64,000 nucleotides of DNA, taken from Paraburkholderia sejongensis (GTDB taxonomy: Bacteria > Pseudomonadota > Gammaproteobacteria > Burkholderiales > Burkholderiaceae). Of the stretch, positions 1-7,700 are shown piece by piece. Each line of letters starts with the position of its first letter. Within the stretch, counting starts at the first letter, position 1. Where the stretch lies: positions 101,684 through 165,683 of the forward strand of contig NZ_JAJITD010000017.1 of NCBI RefSeq assembly GCF_020880815.1, given 5' to 3'. A program made the translations under genes and the position numbers. The notes below the pieces were generated by a model that saw only the letters and a program-made list of their open reading frames with translations, searched no databases and had not been told where the DNA came from.

Positions 1-2
1 CG

Positions 3-101
3 GCGGAACATTTCATCGGCTGGAAGGCGTGGAGCGTGCTGTTCTGCCTCTTCGTTGTAACCGCCTATTCCTTCCTTCTCACGATGAAGCTGGGGTGGTA
101 G
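3..101 (+). CDS. C-terminal fragment of a membrane protein
   Basis: The first reading frame open from the window edge ends at TAG 99-101 and gives about 32 residues. They hold one clear hydrophobic segment (VLFCLFVVTAYSFLLTM) after a charged/aromatic stretch, as in the last transmembrane helix of an inner-membrane protein. The stop lies 2 bases before the next ATG, so the two genes are probably co-transcribed. The family cannot be named from so short a tail. Confidence 0.5.
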   Translation, partial: AEHFIGWKAWSVLFCLFVVTAYSFLLTMKLGW

Positions 102-103
102 AC

Positions 104-433
104 ATGACCCTGATGACTGCGGTTGATTGGCGTTACATCAAATATCTGGACTTCTATCCTTACTACTTCAAGAATCAGCAGGAATTTGACAACGTCGGGA
201 AACAGGTATATGCAGGATTTATGAGGCATAGCAAGGGTGTTACGCCTGGACCTGGAGATCTCTTTCCTCTGCTCAATGCTCGTCTGCTGAATGAATTCCC
301 TCCTATCGAGCCTTTCAAGTCGTTTATGGGGCGGAAACATCAGTTTATGGATCCGGACCGATACGAGTTTTACACTCCATCGGTGGCGCGGTTTCTGCTA
401 GATACGTCGTACAGCACTTTCATTCTTCCGTGA
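104..433 (+). CDS. Hypothetical protein, 109 aa
   Basis: I prefer the ATG at 104, directly behind the stop of the upstream membrane-protein fragment, over an in-frame ATG at 29 that would overlap that gene. The product is rich in aromatic residues (Tyr, Phe, Trp) with no signal peptide or membrane helix. It is followed after 10 bases by another small gene, so the three ORFs at 3-746 look like one operon. I recognise no domain. Codon use is less GC-biased than in the genes from 1.1 kb onward, which suggests an accessory or acquired cluster extending to the left of the window. Confidence 0.55.
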   Translation: MTLMTAVDWRYIKYLDFYPYYFKNQQEFDNVGKQVYAGFMRHSKGVTPGPGDLFPLLNARLLNEFPPIEPFKSFMGRKHQFMDPDRYEFYTPSVARFLLDTSYSTFILP

Positions 434-443
434 GAGGTCCGCT

Positions 444-746
444 ATGAAAACGTCAGACTATGAAGGGTTGCCGGACGATGATGCCCTTGGCCCGCCGTTG
501 CCCGAGATGACCGTCTCGGAACTGGAACAGCGAGCGCAAGCGTACGCAATGGAGATGCTCACTGGTACTTCGAGCGAAGGTCGAGAAATTTTCAACAGAT
601 ACGCTGAGCAACATCCGGCTCGTGTCAAACGAGCCCTAGCGGCCTACAAACGTTCGTTTCAGTTGGTAATGAGCCAACACTTCTTGGTCGTCATGGATCA
701 GCAGGCGGAAGCGCGGCCAGCGTCAACCTTTGCGCCGAGTTACTAG
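444..746 (+). CDS. Hypothetical protein, 100 aa
   Basis: An ATG with a plausible GAGAGG ribosome site about 8 bases upstream starts a hydrophilic, mainly helical, acidic-then-basic protein without membrane segments. It sits 10 bases behind the 109-aa gene and is the last gene of that small operon. No known family is evident. A product this small after a membrane protein could be an accessory or immunity factor, but nothing in the sequence proves it. Confidence 0.5.
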   Translation: MKTSDYEGLPDDDALGPPLPEMTVSELEQRAQAYAMEMLTGTSSEGREIFNRYAEQHPARVKRALAAYKRSFQLVMSQHFLVVMDQQAEARPASTFAPSY

Positions 747-942
747 CCTCGCATTTCGCACCTCGGGCGGCTGCTTTTAGCCGTCCTCGGCAACCACACC
801 CGTACTTCCTTAGGAGACGGATTTTAGGGGTACGAGTGGGGGTATAAAAATCGGTAAACACGCTAAAAATCCCTACCATCCTTGACGTATGAATTCTGTC
901 AGGGGACCACCCGATAGCTTCCGAGGTACTCCCCGATTGCCT

Positions 943-977
943 AAAAGCCCCGTATGCATCGCGCTACGGGGCTTTTT
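943..977. terminator. Bidirectional rho-independent terminator 1
   Basis: An 11-bp perfect stem (AAAAGCCCCGT / ACGGGGCTTTT) with a 12-base loop is followed by T residues on both strands. It probably ends the plus operon at 104-746. Confidence 0.8.
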
Positions 978-1001
978 GCTGCCCCTATCGCCTCGATAAA
1001 C

Positions 1002-1035
1002 AAAAGCCCCGCACGCATCGCGCCGCGGGGCTTTT
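1002..1035. terminator. Bidirectional rho-independent terminator 2
   Basis: A second hairpin (AAAAGCCCCG... CGGGGCTTTT) shares arm and loop sequence with the one 25 bases to the left, so it is a tandem duplicate. It lies about 60 bases beyond the stop of the minus-strand GST gene and probably ends its transcript. Confidence 0.75.
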
Positions 1036-1094
1036 CGCTTCAATCAGCAATCATCAATCAGCGCGCGACTACCAACGCGCGCACCATCGATCCA

Positions 1095-1814
1095 TCACCC
1101 GGGCCGCTTCGGAATATCCAGCCCCCGCGTCACCGCCGGCCGCGCGACGAACGCCGCCAGCGCCCGCTGCACGTTCGGAAAGTCCTGAATCCCGACCAGC
1201 TCCCCCGCTTCGTAAAAACCGATCAGATTGCGCACCCACGGAAAAATCGCGATATCCGCGATCGTGTACTGATCGCCCATCACCCATGCGCGTCCCGCGA
1301 GGCGCTGTTCGAGCACGCCGAGCAGCCGCTTCGATTCGGCGATGTAGCGATCGCGCGGCCGCTTGTCTTCATACTCCTTGCCGGCGAATTTATGGAAGAA
1401 GCCGACCTGGCCGAACATCGGTCCGATCCCGCCCATCTGGAACATCACCCACTGGATCGTTTCGTAGCGACCGGCGCTATCGCGCGGAATCAGCTGGCCG
1501 CTCTTGTCGGCGAGATAGATCAGGATCGCGCCCGACTCGAACAGCGGCAGCGGCTTGCCGTCCGGACCGTTCGGATCGAGGATCGCCGGAATCTTGTTGT
1601 TCGGGCTCAGCGACAGAAACTCGGGCGTCATCTGGTCGTTGGTATCGAAACGCACCAGATGCGGCTCGTACCCGAGGCCGGTTTCCTCGAGCATGATCGA
1701 CACTTTGACGCCGTTCGGCGTCGGCAGCGAATAAAGCTGGATGCGCTCCGGATGCTCGGCCGGCCATTTTTTCGTGATCGGAAATGCGGACAACTGCGCG
1801 GACAGATCGGTCAT
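1095..1814 (-). CDS. Glutathione S-transferase, Nu-class (YfcG/YghU-like)
   Basis: 239 aa. The N-terminal thioredoxin-like domain (about 25-115) holds the TPNGVKVSIMLEE motif typical of YfcG/YghU enzymes, where Thr/Asn near the start replace the catalytic Tyr/Ser/Cys of classic GSTs. The SPNNKIPAI segment with its cis-Pro and the ESGAILIYLA glutathione-binding stretch follow. The C-terminal helical domain (about 125-230) contains the ADIAIFPW motif. Known members have glutathione-dependent disulfide-bond reductase activity and are cytosolic. The ATG at 1814 matches family length; the frame is open 37 codons further upstream. The gene stands alone, flanked by terminators on its 3' side. Confidence 0.9.
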   Translation of the reverse strand: MTDLSAQLSAFPITKKWPAEHPERIQLYSLPTPNGVKVSIMLEETGLGYEPHLVRFDTNDQMTPEFLSLSPNNKIPAILDPNGPDGKPLPLFESGAILIYLADKSGQLIPRDSAGRYETIQWVMFQMGGIGPMFGQVGFFHKFAGKEYEDKRPRDRYIAESKRLLGVLEQRLAGRAWVMGDQYTIADIAIFPWVRNLIGFYEAGELVGIQDFPNVQRALAAFVARPAVTRGLDIPKRPG

Positions 1815-1983
1815 GGGTTCAGGTCGCCTCGGTGAGAGAAATGGCAGAGGCGCCCAATATAAACCGACTCGGCTCAGCGCGTGCGCGGCCAGGCGAAACT
1901 CCCGATCACGCCCGCGCCGCCGCATCGGCCCGCCGGACGCGCGTCACCGCCGCCGACTCACGCCTGCCATCGCACCAGCAGTG

Positions 1984-2205
1984 TCACCACAAGTCCTTGG
2001 TCGCGGTCCCGGCGCGCAGGTTGAAACCCTCGCGCCACAGCGACGCGCCGACCGACAGCAGCAGCGTCTTCTCGTTGCCGTCGAGCAGTTCCCAGGCGGT
2101 CGACAGCCATGTCGCGAAGCCCGCACACGTCGCTTCGAGATCGGGCGGGGTCTTGCCTTCCAGGTACTGCCGTTCGAACATCGAAAGTATCTTTTCGGGT
2201 GTCAT
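1984..2205 (-). CDS. Conserved small hypothetical protein, 73 aa
   Basis: The start is supported by a good AGGAG site 9 bases upstream of the ATG. The product is soluble and helical with several Trp and Leu residues and a hydrophilic C-terminus (ending KDLW). I recognise no domain. It is transcribed in the same direction as the GST gene but 169 bases away, so it is likely its own transcription unit. Confidence 0.6.
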   Translation of the reverse strand: MTPEKILSMFERQYLEGKTPPDLEATCAGFATWLSTAWELLDGNEKTLLLSVGASLWREGFNLRAGTATKDLW

Positions 2206-2413
2206 TGGCGCTTTTCTCCTGGTGGGATTGCGCCCAGTCTAAATGCGTCGCACCGCCCGCGAAACGGCCTTTCGTGCGATCACGGGTTACTCCCAGGCAG
2301 GTTCGCCGGCAAGCGGCGAGCGCGATGCACACCGATACGGAACGCGTCGCGCCAACCAGCCCAACTCGCTGCCCCAACCCGCTAAACGCCTCTAAAGCTC
2401 CTAACGCCGCAAA

Positions 2414-2443
2414 CAAAAAGGCGCCGCGGCACGCGCGACGCCT
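2414..2443 (-). terminator. Probable terminator of the CsbD-family gene
   Basis: Read on the minus strand, a GC-rich imperfect hairpin (AGGCG.CGCG / CGCG.CGCCT) is followed by a run of five T. It lies 32 bases past the CsbD-family stop codon. Confidence 0.6.
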
Positions 2444-2474
2444 CCTCCGTTACTGCCGGCTATGCCGGACCGGC

Positions 2475-2666
2475 TCACGGGTTACGACGCTTCGCCTCGT
2501 CCTTGGCGTCCTCCTTCGCATCGCCATAGGCCTTCTGCACCTTGCCGGCGCCTTGCTGCAGGTCGCCCTTGAGTTCCTTCGCCGGATCGTTGGTGACCTT
2601 GCCAACGGCCTCGTTGACCTTGCCCTTGACCTGTTCACCCACGCCCTTTACTTGATCCTTGTTCAT
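2475..2666 (-). CDS. CsbD-family stress protein
   Basis: 63 aa, very Lys/Glu/Asp-rich and almost devoid of hydrophobic residues, with the family's start MNKDQVKGVGEQVKGK and the following GKVTND segment. CsbD/YjbJ proteins are small abundant cytosolic polypeptides induced by general stress; the biochemical role is unknown. I chose the ATG at 2666 because it gives the standard family start; the frame remains open upstream to 2735 without homology. A terminator follows. Confidence 0.9.
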   Translation of the reverse strand: MNKDQVKGVGEQVKGKVNEAVGKVTNDPAKELKGDLQQGAGKVQKAYGDAKEDAKDEAKRRNP

Positions 2667-2876
2667 ATTGGACTCCGATATCTTCGTTGGACAGAAATGC
2701 CGGCGCGGCTTTCCACCGGTATCGGGAAGCAGCAACGGCTATGCCCGCCACCGCCGCGGCGCCCGCGCGCGCATCGATCGGGGCGTTGGACGAATCGCGA
2801 AGAATCGCGAAAAAATTTTCATCGAGTGCCCTAAAGTTTCGCCGCGCGCCGCCGTAATGGTGCTCAGGGAGGAGCC

Positions 2877-3188
2877 ATGGACAGCACACTCGCCACACCG
2901 TCGGGATCGCCGCAAGCCAAGCTGATCGATCAGGAGATCGCCCATATCGCGCGCGTCATGCACGTATCGCTGCATGGCGACTTCGGCGGCCCGATTTTGC
3001 CGGCCTCCTATTGGCGCAAACGCCTGAGCGCGCTGCTCGATGTCGGCGAACTCGGCCACGCGCAACTGTGCAAAATCGACAGTCTGCTGCTGCAACTTCA
3101 GCACCTCGAAACCACCCCGCAGGGGGAATGGGCGGCCTTCACGCCGCCTCGGCCGGCCAAGGCGGCGCAGTCCCGACGCTCGCGCTGA
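2877..3188 (+). CDS. Hypothetical protein, 103 aa
   Basis: The ATG is preceded by a strong AGGGAGGAG ribosome site 5 bases away. The product is soluble, predicted helical in the middle (about 15-80, including DQEIAHIARVMHVSLHGD) and has a basic Pro/Arg-rich tail. No domain recognised. It is transcribed divergently from the CsbD gene with a 210-base shared upstream region. The strong ribosome site and codon bias make it a credible gene. Confidence 0.65.
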   Translation: MDSTLATPSGSPQAKLIDQEIAHIARVMHVSLHGDFGGPILPASYWRKRLSALLDVGELGHAQLCKIDSLLLQLQHLETTPQGEWAAFTPPRPAKAAQSRRSR

Positions 3189-3535
3189 CCGTCCGCGCGG
3201 CGTGCCGCGCGTGTCAGTCGCGCCTCGAAACCGCACCCCCGCCATACCCACGAAACACCACCGCAAACGCATGCGTGCCGCCCGGTCACGCGCTTTGCCA
3301 CGCCCGCAAAAAAAACGGCCGCGTACAAGGTCGCGGCCGCCAACACACATCGCAACGCGGGGAATTCGCGTCACGTCGCAAGCGTACCCATCGATTCATG
3401 ACAGGCCGATTTCGGCGCCGACGAACCGGCATTGCGACAGCTAGCAGAAAAATTTGGATCCGGCGCCGCTAAAACGAGGGAAATGGGACGACCTTAGGTC
3501 ATAATGTCCGCAAAAATTCCCAGCAAGGACGCCAC
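3189..3535. other. Intergenic region before dcm
   Basis: No protein gene is supported here. The segment holds a minus-strand terminator (3308-3339) that has no minus-strand gene upstream of it, and the leader of dcm. Confidence 0.5.
3308..3339 (-). terminator. Orphan minus-strand terminator
   Basis: On the minus strand an 8-bp perfect stem (CGGCCGCG / CGCGGCCG, 8-base loop) is followed by eight T. No minus-strand ORF lies upstream (3340-3535 and beyond is the plus-strand dcm gene), so it either ends antisense or small-RNA transcription or serves no mapped gene. Confidence 0.65.
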
Positions 3536-4816
3536 GTGACCCTCGCCGCCCCGCTCGACCTGCTCCGGCAGGCGCGCGCCCGCTTCACCCAACGCGAAAT
3601 CGCCGCGCACGTCGGCAAGGACATCAAGACGGTACGTCGCTGGGAAAAAGGCGAAACGCCCTGTCCCGCGATGCTGGAGCCGGCACTGCGCGATCTGCTG
3701 CAACAAGGCGCGCGCGCGGCGAACCACACGGGCGACGCGGCGTCGTTCCGCTTCATCGATCTGTTCGCGGGCATCGGCGGCATCCGCATGGGTTTCGAGG
3801 CGCACGGCGGCGAGTGCGTGTTCACCAGCGAGTGGAACGACTTCTCGACCCGCACCTATCGCGACAACTATCCGGCCGGCGCGGAGCATGCGCTGATCGG
3901 CGACATCGTCTCGTTCCCCGCGGAGGAAGTGCCGAACCACGACGTGCTGCTCGGCGGCTTTCCGTGTCAGCCGTTCTCGATCGCGGGGGTCAGCAAGAAA
4001 AACGCGCTGGGCCGGCCGCACGGCTTCGAATGCACGACCCAGGGCACGCTCTTTTTCGACGTCGCGCGGATCATCGCCGAAAAGCGCCCCGCCGCGTTCC
4101 TGCTCGAAAACGTGAAGAACCTGCTGTCGCACGACAAGGGCCGCACCTTCGACGTAATCCTGCAAACGCTGCGCGACGAGCTCGGCTACGAGGTGCATTA
4201 CCGAGTAATCGACGGGCAGCATTTCACGCCGCAGCACCGCGAGCGGATCATCATCGTCGGCTTTCGCGGCAAGACTGCGTTCACGTGGGACGATCTGCGC
4301 CTGCCCGAGCACGCGCCGCGGCTCGGCTCGATCCTGCATCGCACCGACGGCAGCGAGCCGGTGCTGCCGTGGGATCACGACCGCTTCTTCGACCACGCCG
4401 CGCGCCGCGTGCAGCCGAAGTACACGCTCACACCGAAGCTGTGGGCCTATCTGCAGAACTACGCGGCCAAGCATCGCGCGGCGGGCAACGGCTTCGGTTT
4501 CGGGATGGCCTATCCGGACAGCGTCACGCGCACGCTGTCGGCGCGCTATCACAAGGACGGCTCCGAAATCCTCGTCTATCAAGGCAAAACGCTGCGCCCG
4601 CGGCGCCTGACGCCGCGCGAATGCGCGCGTCTGATGGGCTTTCCCGACACCTTCCGGATTCCGGTCAGCGATACCCAGGCGTACCGGCAATTCGGCAACA
4701 GCGTGGTGATGCCGGTGATGCGCGAAGTGGCGCGTATCATGCTGCCGCACGTGCAAGCCCTGCTCGCCAAACCGACCCGCGATGCGTCCCGACACCCGCA
4801 ACCGCTGCATGCATGA
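3536..4816 (+). CDS. dcm: DNA (cytosine-5-)-methyltransferase, Dcm type
   Basis: 426 aa. Residues 1-60 form a small helix-turn-helix-like N-terminal region (TQREIAAHVGKDIKTVRRWE). The catalytic domain starts at about 72 with motif I FIDLFAGIGG, then motif IV GGFPCQPFS with nucleophile Cys144, motif VI ENV (Glu191), motif VIII QHRER (233-237) and motif X FGNSVV. Long stretches such as GVSKKN.LGR.HGF and LTPRECARLMGF match E. coli Dcm closely, so the target is probably CCWGG (inferred). Translation starts at a GTG behind AAGGAC. A vsr gene follows 57 bases downstream, as expected for a true dcm-vsr pair. No cognate restriction gene is adjacent. Confidence 0.93.
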   Translation: MTLAAPLDLLRQARARFTQREIAAHVGKDIKTVRRWEKGETPCPAMLEPALRDLLQQGARAANHTGDAASFRFIDLFAGIGGIRMGFEAHGGECVFTSEWNDFSTRTYRDNYPAGAEHALIGDIVSFPAEEVPNHDVLLGGFPCQPFSIAGVSKKNALGRPHGFECTTQGTLFFDVARIIAEKRPAAFLLENVKNLLSHDKGRTFDVILQTLRDELGYEVHYRVIDGQHFTPQHRERIIIVGFRGKTAFTWDDLRLPEHAPRLGSILHRTDGSEPVLPWDHDRFFDHAARRVQPKYTLTPKLWAYLQNYAAKHRAAGNGFGFGMAYPDSVTRTLSARYHKDGSEILVYQGKTLRPRRLTPRECARLMGFPDTFRIPVSDTQAYRQFGNSVVMPVMREVARIMLPHVQALLAKPTRDASRHPQPLHA

Positions 4817-4873
4817 CCGCCCCCATCAGCCGCGCGGCCGCCGCGCCGCGCACGCTTCGTCCGGCAGCTGACG

Positions 4874-5320
4874 ATGGTCGATATCGTCGATAGCGCGACC
4901 CGCAGCCGGATGATGTCCGGCATCCGCGGCCGCAACACCAAGCCGGAGATTCTGATCCGCAGCCTGCTGCATCGGCAGGGCTTTCGCTTCCGGCTCGACG
5001 CGCGCGACCTGCCCGGCCGTCCCGACATCGTGCTGCCGCGCTATCGCGCGGTCGTGCTGGTGCACGGCTGCTTCTGGCATGGCCACGATTGCCATCTGTT
5101 CAAGTGGCCGCAGACCCGCCCCGAGTTCTGGCGCGAGAAGATCGGCCGCAATCGCAGCAACGACGACAAGGTGCGCGCCGCGCTGCTGGCGAGCGGCTGG
5201 CGTGTCGCGGTGGTGTGGGAATGCGCATTGCGCGGCGCCAATCGCGATATCGCGGGGGTGCTCGAACGGCTGGTCGACTGGCTCAAAAGCGACGCGCCCC
5301 AGTTCGAGGAACGCGGTTGA
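4874..5320 (+). CDS. vsr: Very-short-patch mismatch repair endonuclease Vsr
   Basis: 148 aa. The enzyme nicks 5' of the T in T:G mismatches that arise when 5-methylcytosine at Dcm sites deaminates. Residue numbering matches the E. coli enzyme at its key positions: Glu25 (NTKPE), Asp51 (GRPDIV), His64 and His69 (HGCFWHG), and the structural zinc ligands Cys66, His71, Cys73 and Cys117 (VWECALRG). Thr63 of E. coli is Val here. The gene lies 57 bases behind dcm on the same strand; in E. coli the two genes overlap, so the spacing is looser here. Confidence 0.95.
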   Translation: MVDIVDSATRSRMMSGIRGRNTKPEILIRSLLHRQGFRFRLDARDLPGRPDIVLPRYRAVVLVHGCFWHGHDCHLFKWPQTRPEFWREKIGRNRSNDDKVRAALLASGWRVAVVWECALRGANRDIAGVLERLVDWLKSDAPQFEERG

Positions 5321-5570
5321 AACGGCGCTGAACCGCGCGTCCAGGGTGCGCGAGCGGCGCAAGTGTCCCGGTGGCTGGTGCTACACTCGACGAGCTAACC
5401 CGTAGCGCTTGCGAGGTGCGCCGCGGCGAGGCTTGCCGGGAGTTTTGCGCATGCCGGCGCGGCCCGTCCAACTGCTCCGCGGCACGCTTTGCATGCACGC
5501 CGGACACCCCAGCCGCCGCGGCATCGCCCGTTCCGACGATCCCAGAATCAATCAACAAGGGAGACACATC

Positions 5571-6074
5571 ATGGCTGACTTCCGTCTCTGGTCCGACGAC
5601 TTTCCCACCAACGGCTTCATGCCGAAAGCCCAGGAATACGACGACAGGGCGTTCGGCGTCGACGGCGAAAACATCTCGCCGTCGCTGCAATGGGAAGCAC
5701 CGCCCGCGGATACGCAAAGCTTCGCGCTCACCGTTCACGATCCCGACGCGCCGACCGGCAGCGGCTTCTGGCACTGGGTCGTGGTCAACATCCCGGCCGA
5801 TGCCCGTTCGCTGCCGCGCAACGCCGGCAAGGCCGACGGCTCGCTGCTGCCGCAAGGCGCGCTGCAGCTGCGCAACGACTACGGCACGGTCGGCTTCGGC
5901 GGCGCCGCGCCGCCGCGCGGCGACCGCACGCATCGCTACATCTTCCGGCTGCATGCGCTGAAGGTCCCGTATCTGGAAATCGGCGCGGAAACCACCAACG
6001 CGATCGCGCGCTTCATGACGCATCTGAACGAAATCGACTCGACGACCCACACGGGTCTCTACGAACTCAAATAA
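5571..6074 (+). CDS. YbhB/YbcL-family PEBP (Raf kinase inhibitor-like) protein
   Basis: 167 aa. It shows the phosphatidylethanolamine-binding fold signatures: the early DFPTNGFMP segment, GENISPSLQW, the FALTVHDPDAPTGSGFWHWVV motif with its conserved Asp-Pro-Asp and His, and the later APPRGDRTHRYIFRLHAL motif. Bacterial YbhB proteins are soluble and of unclear function. The start at 5571 (GGGAG 8 bases upstream) gives the normal family length. The downstream exporter gene begins 39 bases later, so co-transcription is possible. Confidence 0.9.
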   Translation: MADFRLWSDDFPTNGFMPKAQEYDDRAFGVDGENISPSLQWEAPPADTQSFALTVHDPDAPTGSGFWHWVVVNIPADARSLPRNAGKADGSLLPQGALQLRNDYGTVGFGGAAPPRGDRTHRYIFRLHALKVPYLEIGAETTNAIARFMTHLNEIDSTTHTGLYELK

Positions 6075-6113
6075 CCGGCAGCGCGCGGCGCCCCACTACA
6101 ACTCCAACAATCG

Positions 6114-7538
6114 ATGCACGCACAACCCTCGCGCAACGACGGCCCCCCGCCGTCCGCCAAGCCCGCCTTCGCGAACGGCGCCGAACTGGGTCTGCCGGTA
6201 CCGCAACGCTACTGGGCGATGCTCACCATTGCGCTGGCGCTGACCCTCGCGGTACTCGACAGCGCGATCGCCAACGTCGCGCTGCCGACCATCGCGCGCA
6301 CTTTGAACGCGAGTCCCGCCGCGTCGATCTGGGTCGTCAACGCGTACCAGCTGGCGATCACGATCTCGCTGCTGCCGCTCGCGTCGCTCGGCGACCGGAT
6401 CGGCTACCGGCGCATCTATCTGTCCGGGCTGATCCTGTTCACGATCGCGTCGTTCGGCTGCGCGCTGTCCACTTCGCTGCCGACGCTCGCGCTCGCGCGC
6501 GTGGCCCAAGGCTTCGGCGCGGCCGGCATCATGAGCGTGAACACCGCGCTGGTGCGGATGATCTATCCGCCCGGGCAACTGGGGCGCGGCGTCGCGCTCA
6601 ATGCGATGGTGGTCGCGGTGTCGTCGGCGGTCGGGCCGACCGTCGCGTCGGGCGTGCTCGCGGTCGCGACGTGGCCGTGGCTGTTCGCGATCAACGTGCC
6701 GATCGGCATCGCGGCAATCATCGGCGGCTTCAAGGCGCTGCCGCTGAACCCCGGCCACGAATCGCCGTACGACTATCTGAGCGCGGTGATGAACGCGTTC
6801 GTATTCGGCCTGCTGATTTTCGCGGTCGATGGGCTCGGTCACGGCGAGAATTTCGGCTACGTGACGCTCGAAGCGCTCGGCGCGCTCGTGATCGGCTACT
6901 TCTTCGTGCGCCGCCAACTGACCCAGACCGCGCCGCTGCTGCCGATCGATCTGCTGCGCATTCCGGTGTTTGCGCTGTCGGTCGGCACGTCGGTCTGTTC
7001 GTTCTGCGCGCAGATGCTGGCCTTCGTGTCGCTGCCGTTCATGCTGCAGGAAACGCTCGGCATGTCGCAGGTCGAGACCGGGCTCTTGATGACGCCGTGG
7101 CCCGCGATCATCATCATCGCGGCGCCGCTCTCGGGGGTGCTGTCGGACAAGCTGTCGGCGGGCTGGCTCGGCGGGATCGGCCTCGCCGCGCTGACCGCCG
7201 GACTACTGCTGCTGGCGACGCTCGGCCCGCATCCGGATGCGCTGCAGATCGCGTGGCGGATGGCGCTGTGCGGCGCCGGCTTCGGCATCTTCCAGTCGCC
7301 GAACAATCGCACGATGCTGGCTTCGGCGCCGCGCGAGCGCAGCGGCGGCGCGAGCGGGATGCTCGGCACCGCGCGCCTGACCGGGCAGACGCTCGGCGCG
7401 GCGCTGGTCGCGCTGATTTTCGGGGTCGCGCCGCAGCATGGACCGGTCATCGCGCTGTATGTGGCCGCCGGGTTCGCGGCGGTCGCGGCGGTAGTCAGCA
7501 CGCTGCGGGTCACGCACAACGCTCCGCAGCACGCATGA
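6114..7538 (+). CDS. MFS multidrug efflux transporter, DHA2 (EmrB/QacA) family
   Basis: 474 aa, the usual length for 14-helix drug:proton antiporters. The cytoplasmic N-terminus (to about 35) is followed by regular hydrophobic helices. Motif D1-like LDSAIANVALPTIA lies in helix 1, motif A-like GDRIGYRR in the 2-3 loop, and a VGPTVASGVL motif-C-like stretch in helix 5. It would sit in the inner membrane and export small lipophilic compounds; the substrate is unknown. No MFP or outer-membrane partner is adjacent, so it probably works alone. A strong terminator follows. Confidence 0.9.
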   Translation: MHAQPSRNDGPPPSAKPAFANGAELGLPVPQRYWAMLTIALALTLAVLDSAIANVALPTIARTLNASPAASIWVVNAYQLAITISLLPLASLGDRIGYRRIYLSGLILFTIASFGCALSTSLPTLALARVAQGFGAAGIMSVNTALVRMIYPPGQLGRGVALNAMVVAVSSAVGPTVASGVLAVATWPWLFAINVPIGIAAIIGGFKALPLNPGHESPYDYLSAVMNAFVFGLLIFAVDGLGHGENFGYVTLEALGALVIGYFFVRRQLTQTAPLLPIDLLRIPVFALSVGTSVCSFCAQMLAFVSLPFMLQETLGMSQVETGLLMTPWPAIIIIAAPLSGVLSDKLSAGWLGGIGLAALTAGLLLLATLGPHPDALQIAWRMALCGAGFGIFQSPNNRTMLASAPRERSGGASGMLGTARLTGQTLGAALVALIFGVAPQHGPVIALYVAAGFAAVAAVVSTLRVTHNAPQHA

Positions 7539-7566
7539 TGGGCTGCGCGGGTCGCGCAAAACGCCA

Positions 7567-7602
7567 AAGGGCGCGCATCGCCGCAACGCGATGCGCGCCC
7601 TT
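7567..7602. terminator. Terminator between convergent MFS and otsA genes
   Basis: A 14-bp perfect stem (AAGGGCGCGCATCG / CGATGCGCGCCCTT) with an 8-base loop lies 28 bases past the MFS stop, between convergent genes. Confidence 0.75.
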
Positions 7603-7700
7603 CTTGTGCTTTTACTTCGTTCTCCGATCTTCGCTGCCGCGCTGCGCGAGGACGTGATCGGCATCCGCACCGCCCGCCGCAGCGGGGGGCGCCCGTCCGC

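Larger units (their letters stand above)
747..1094. other. Intergenic region with tandem terminators
   Basis: No gene is supported in these 348 bases. The right half carries two near-identical GC-rich hairpins with A/T tracts (listed separately) between the plus-strand operon ending at 746 and the minus-strand gene ending at 1095. Confidence 0.6.

Noticed and set aside
3494..4810. 438-codon minus-strand ORF opposite dcm
   Set aside because: It is the antisense shadow of a well-supported methyltransferase, Arg/Ala/His-rich without domain, a common artefact in GC-rich DNA.
5690..7657. 655-codon plus-strand ORF across the PEBP and MFS genes
   Set aside because: Arg/Ala-rich translation of the shifted frame of two real genes; no motif and no ribosome site.
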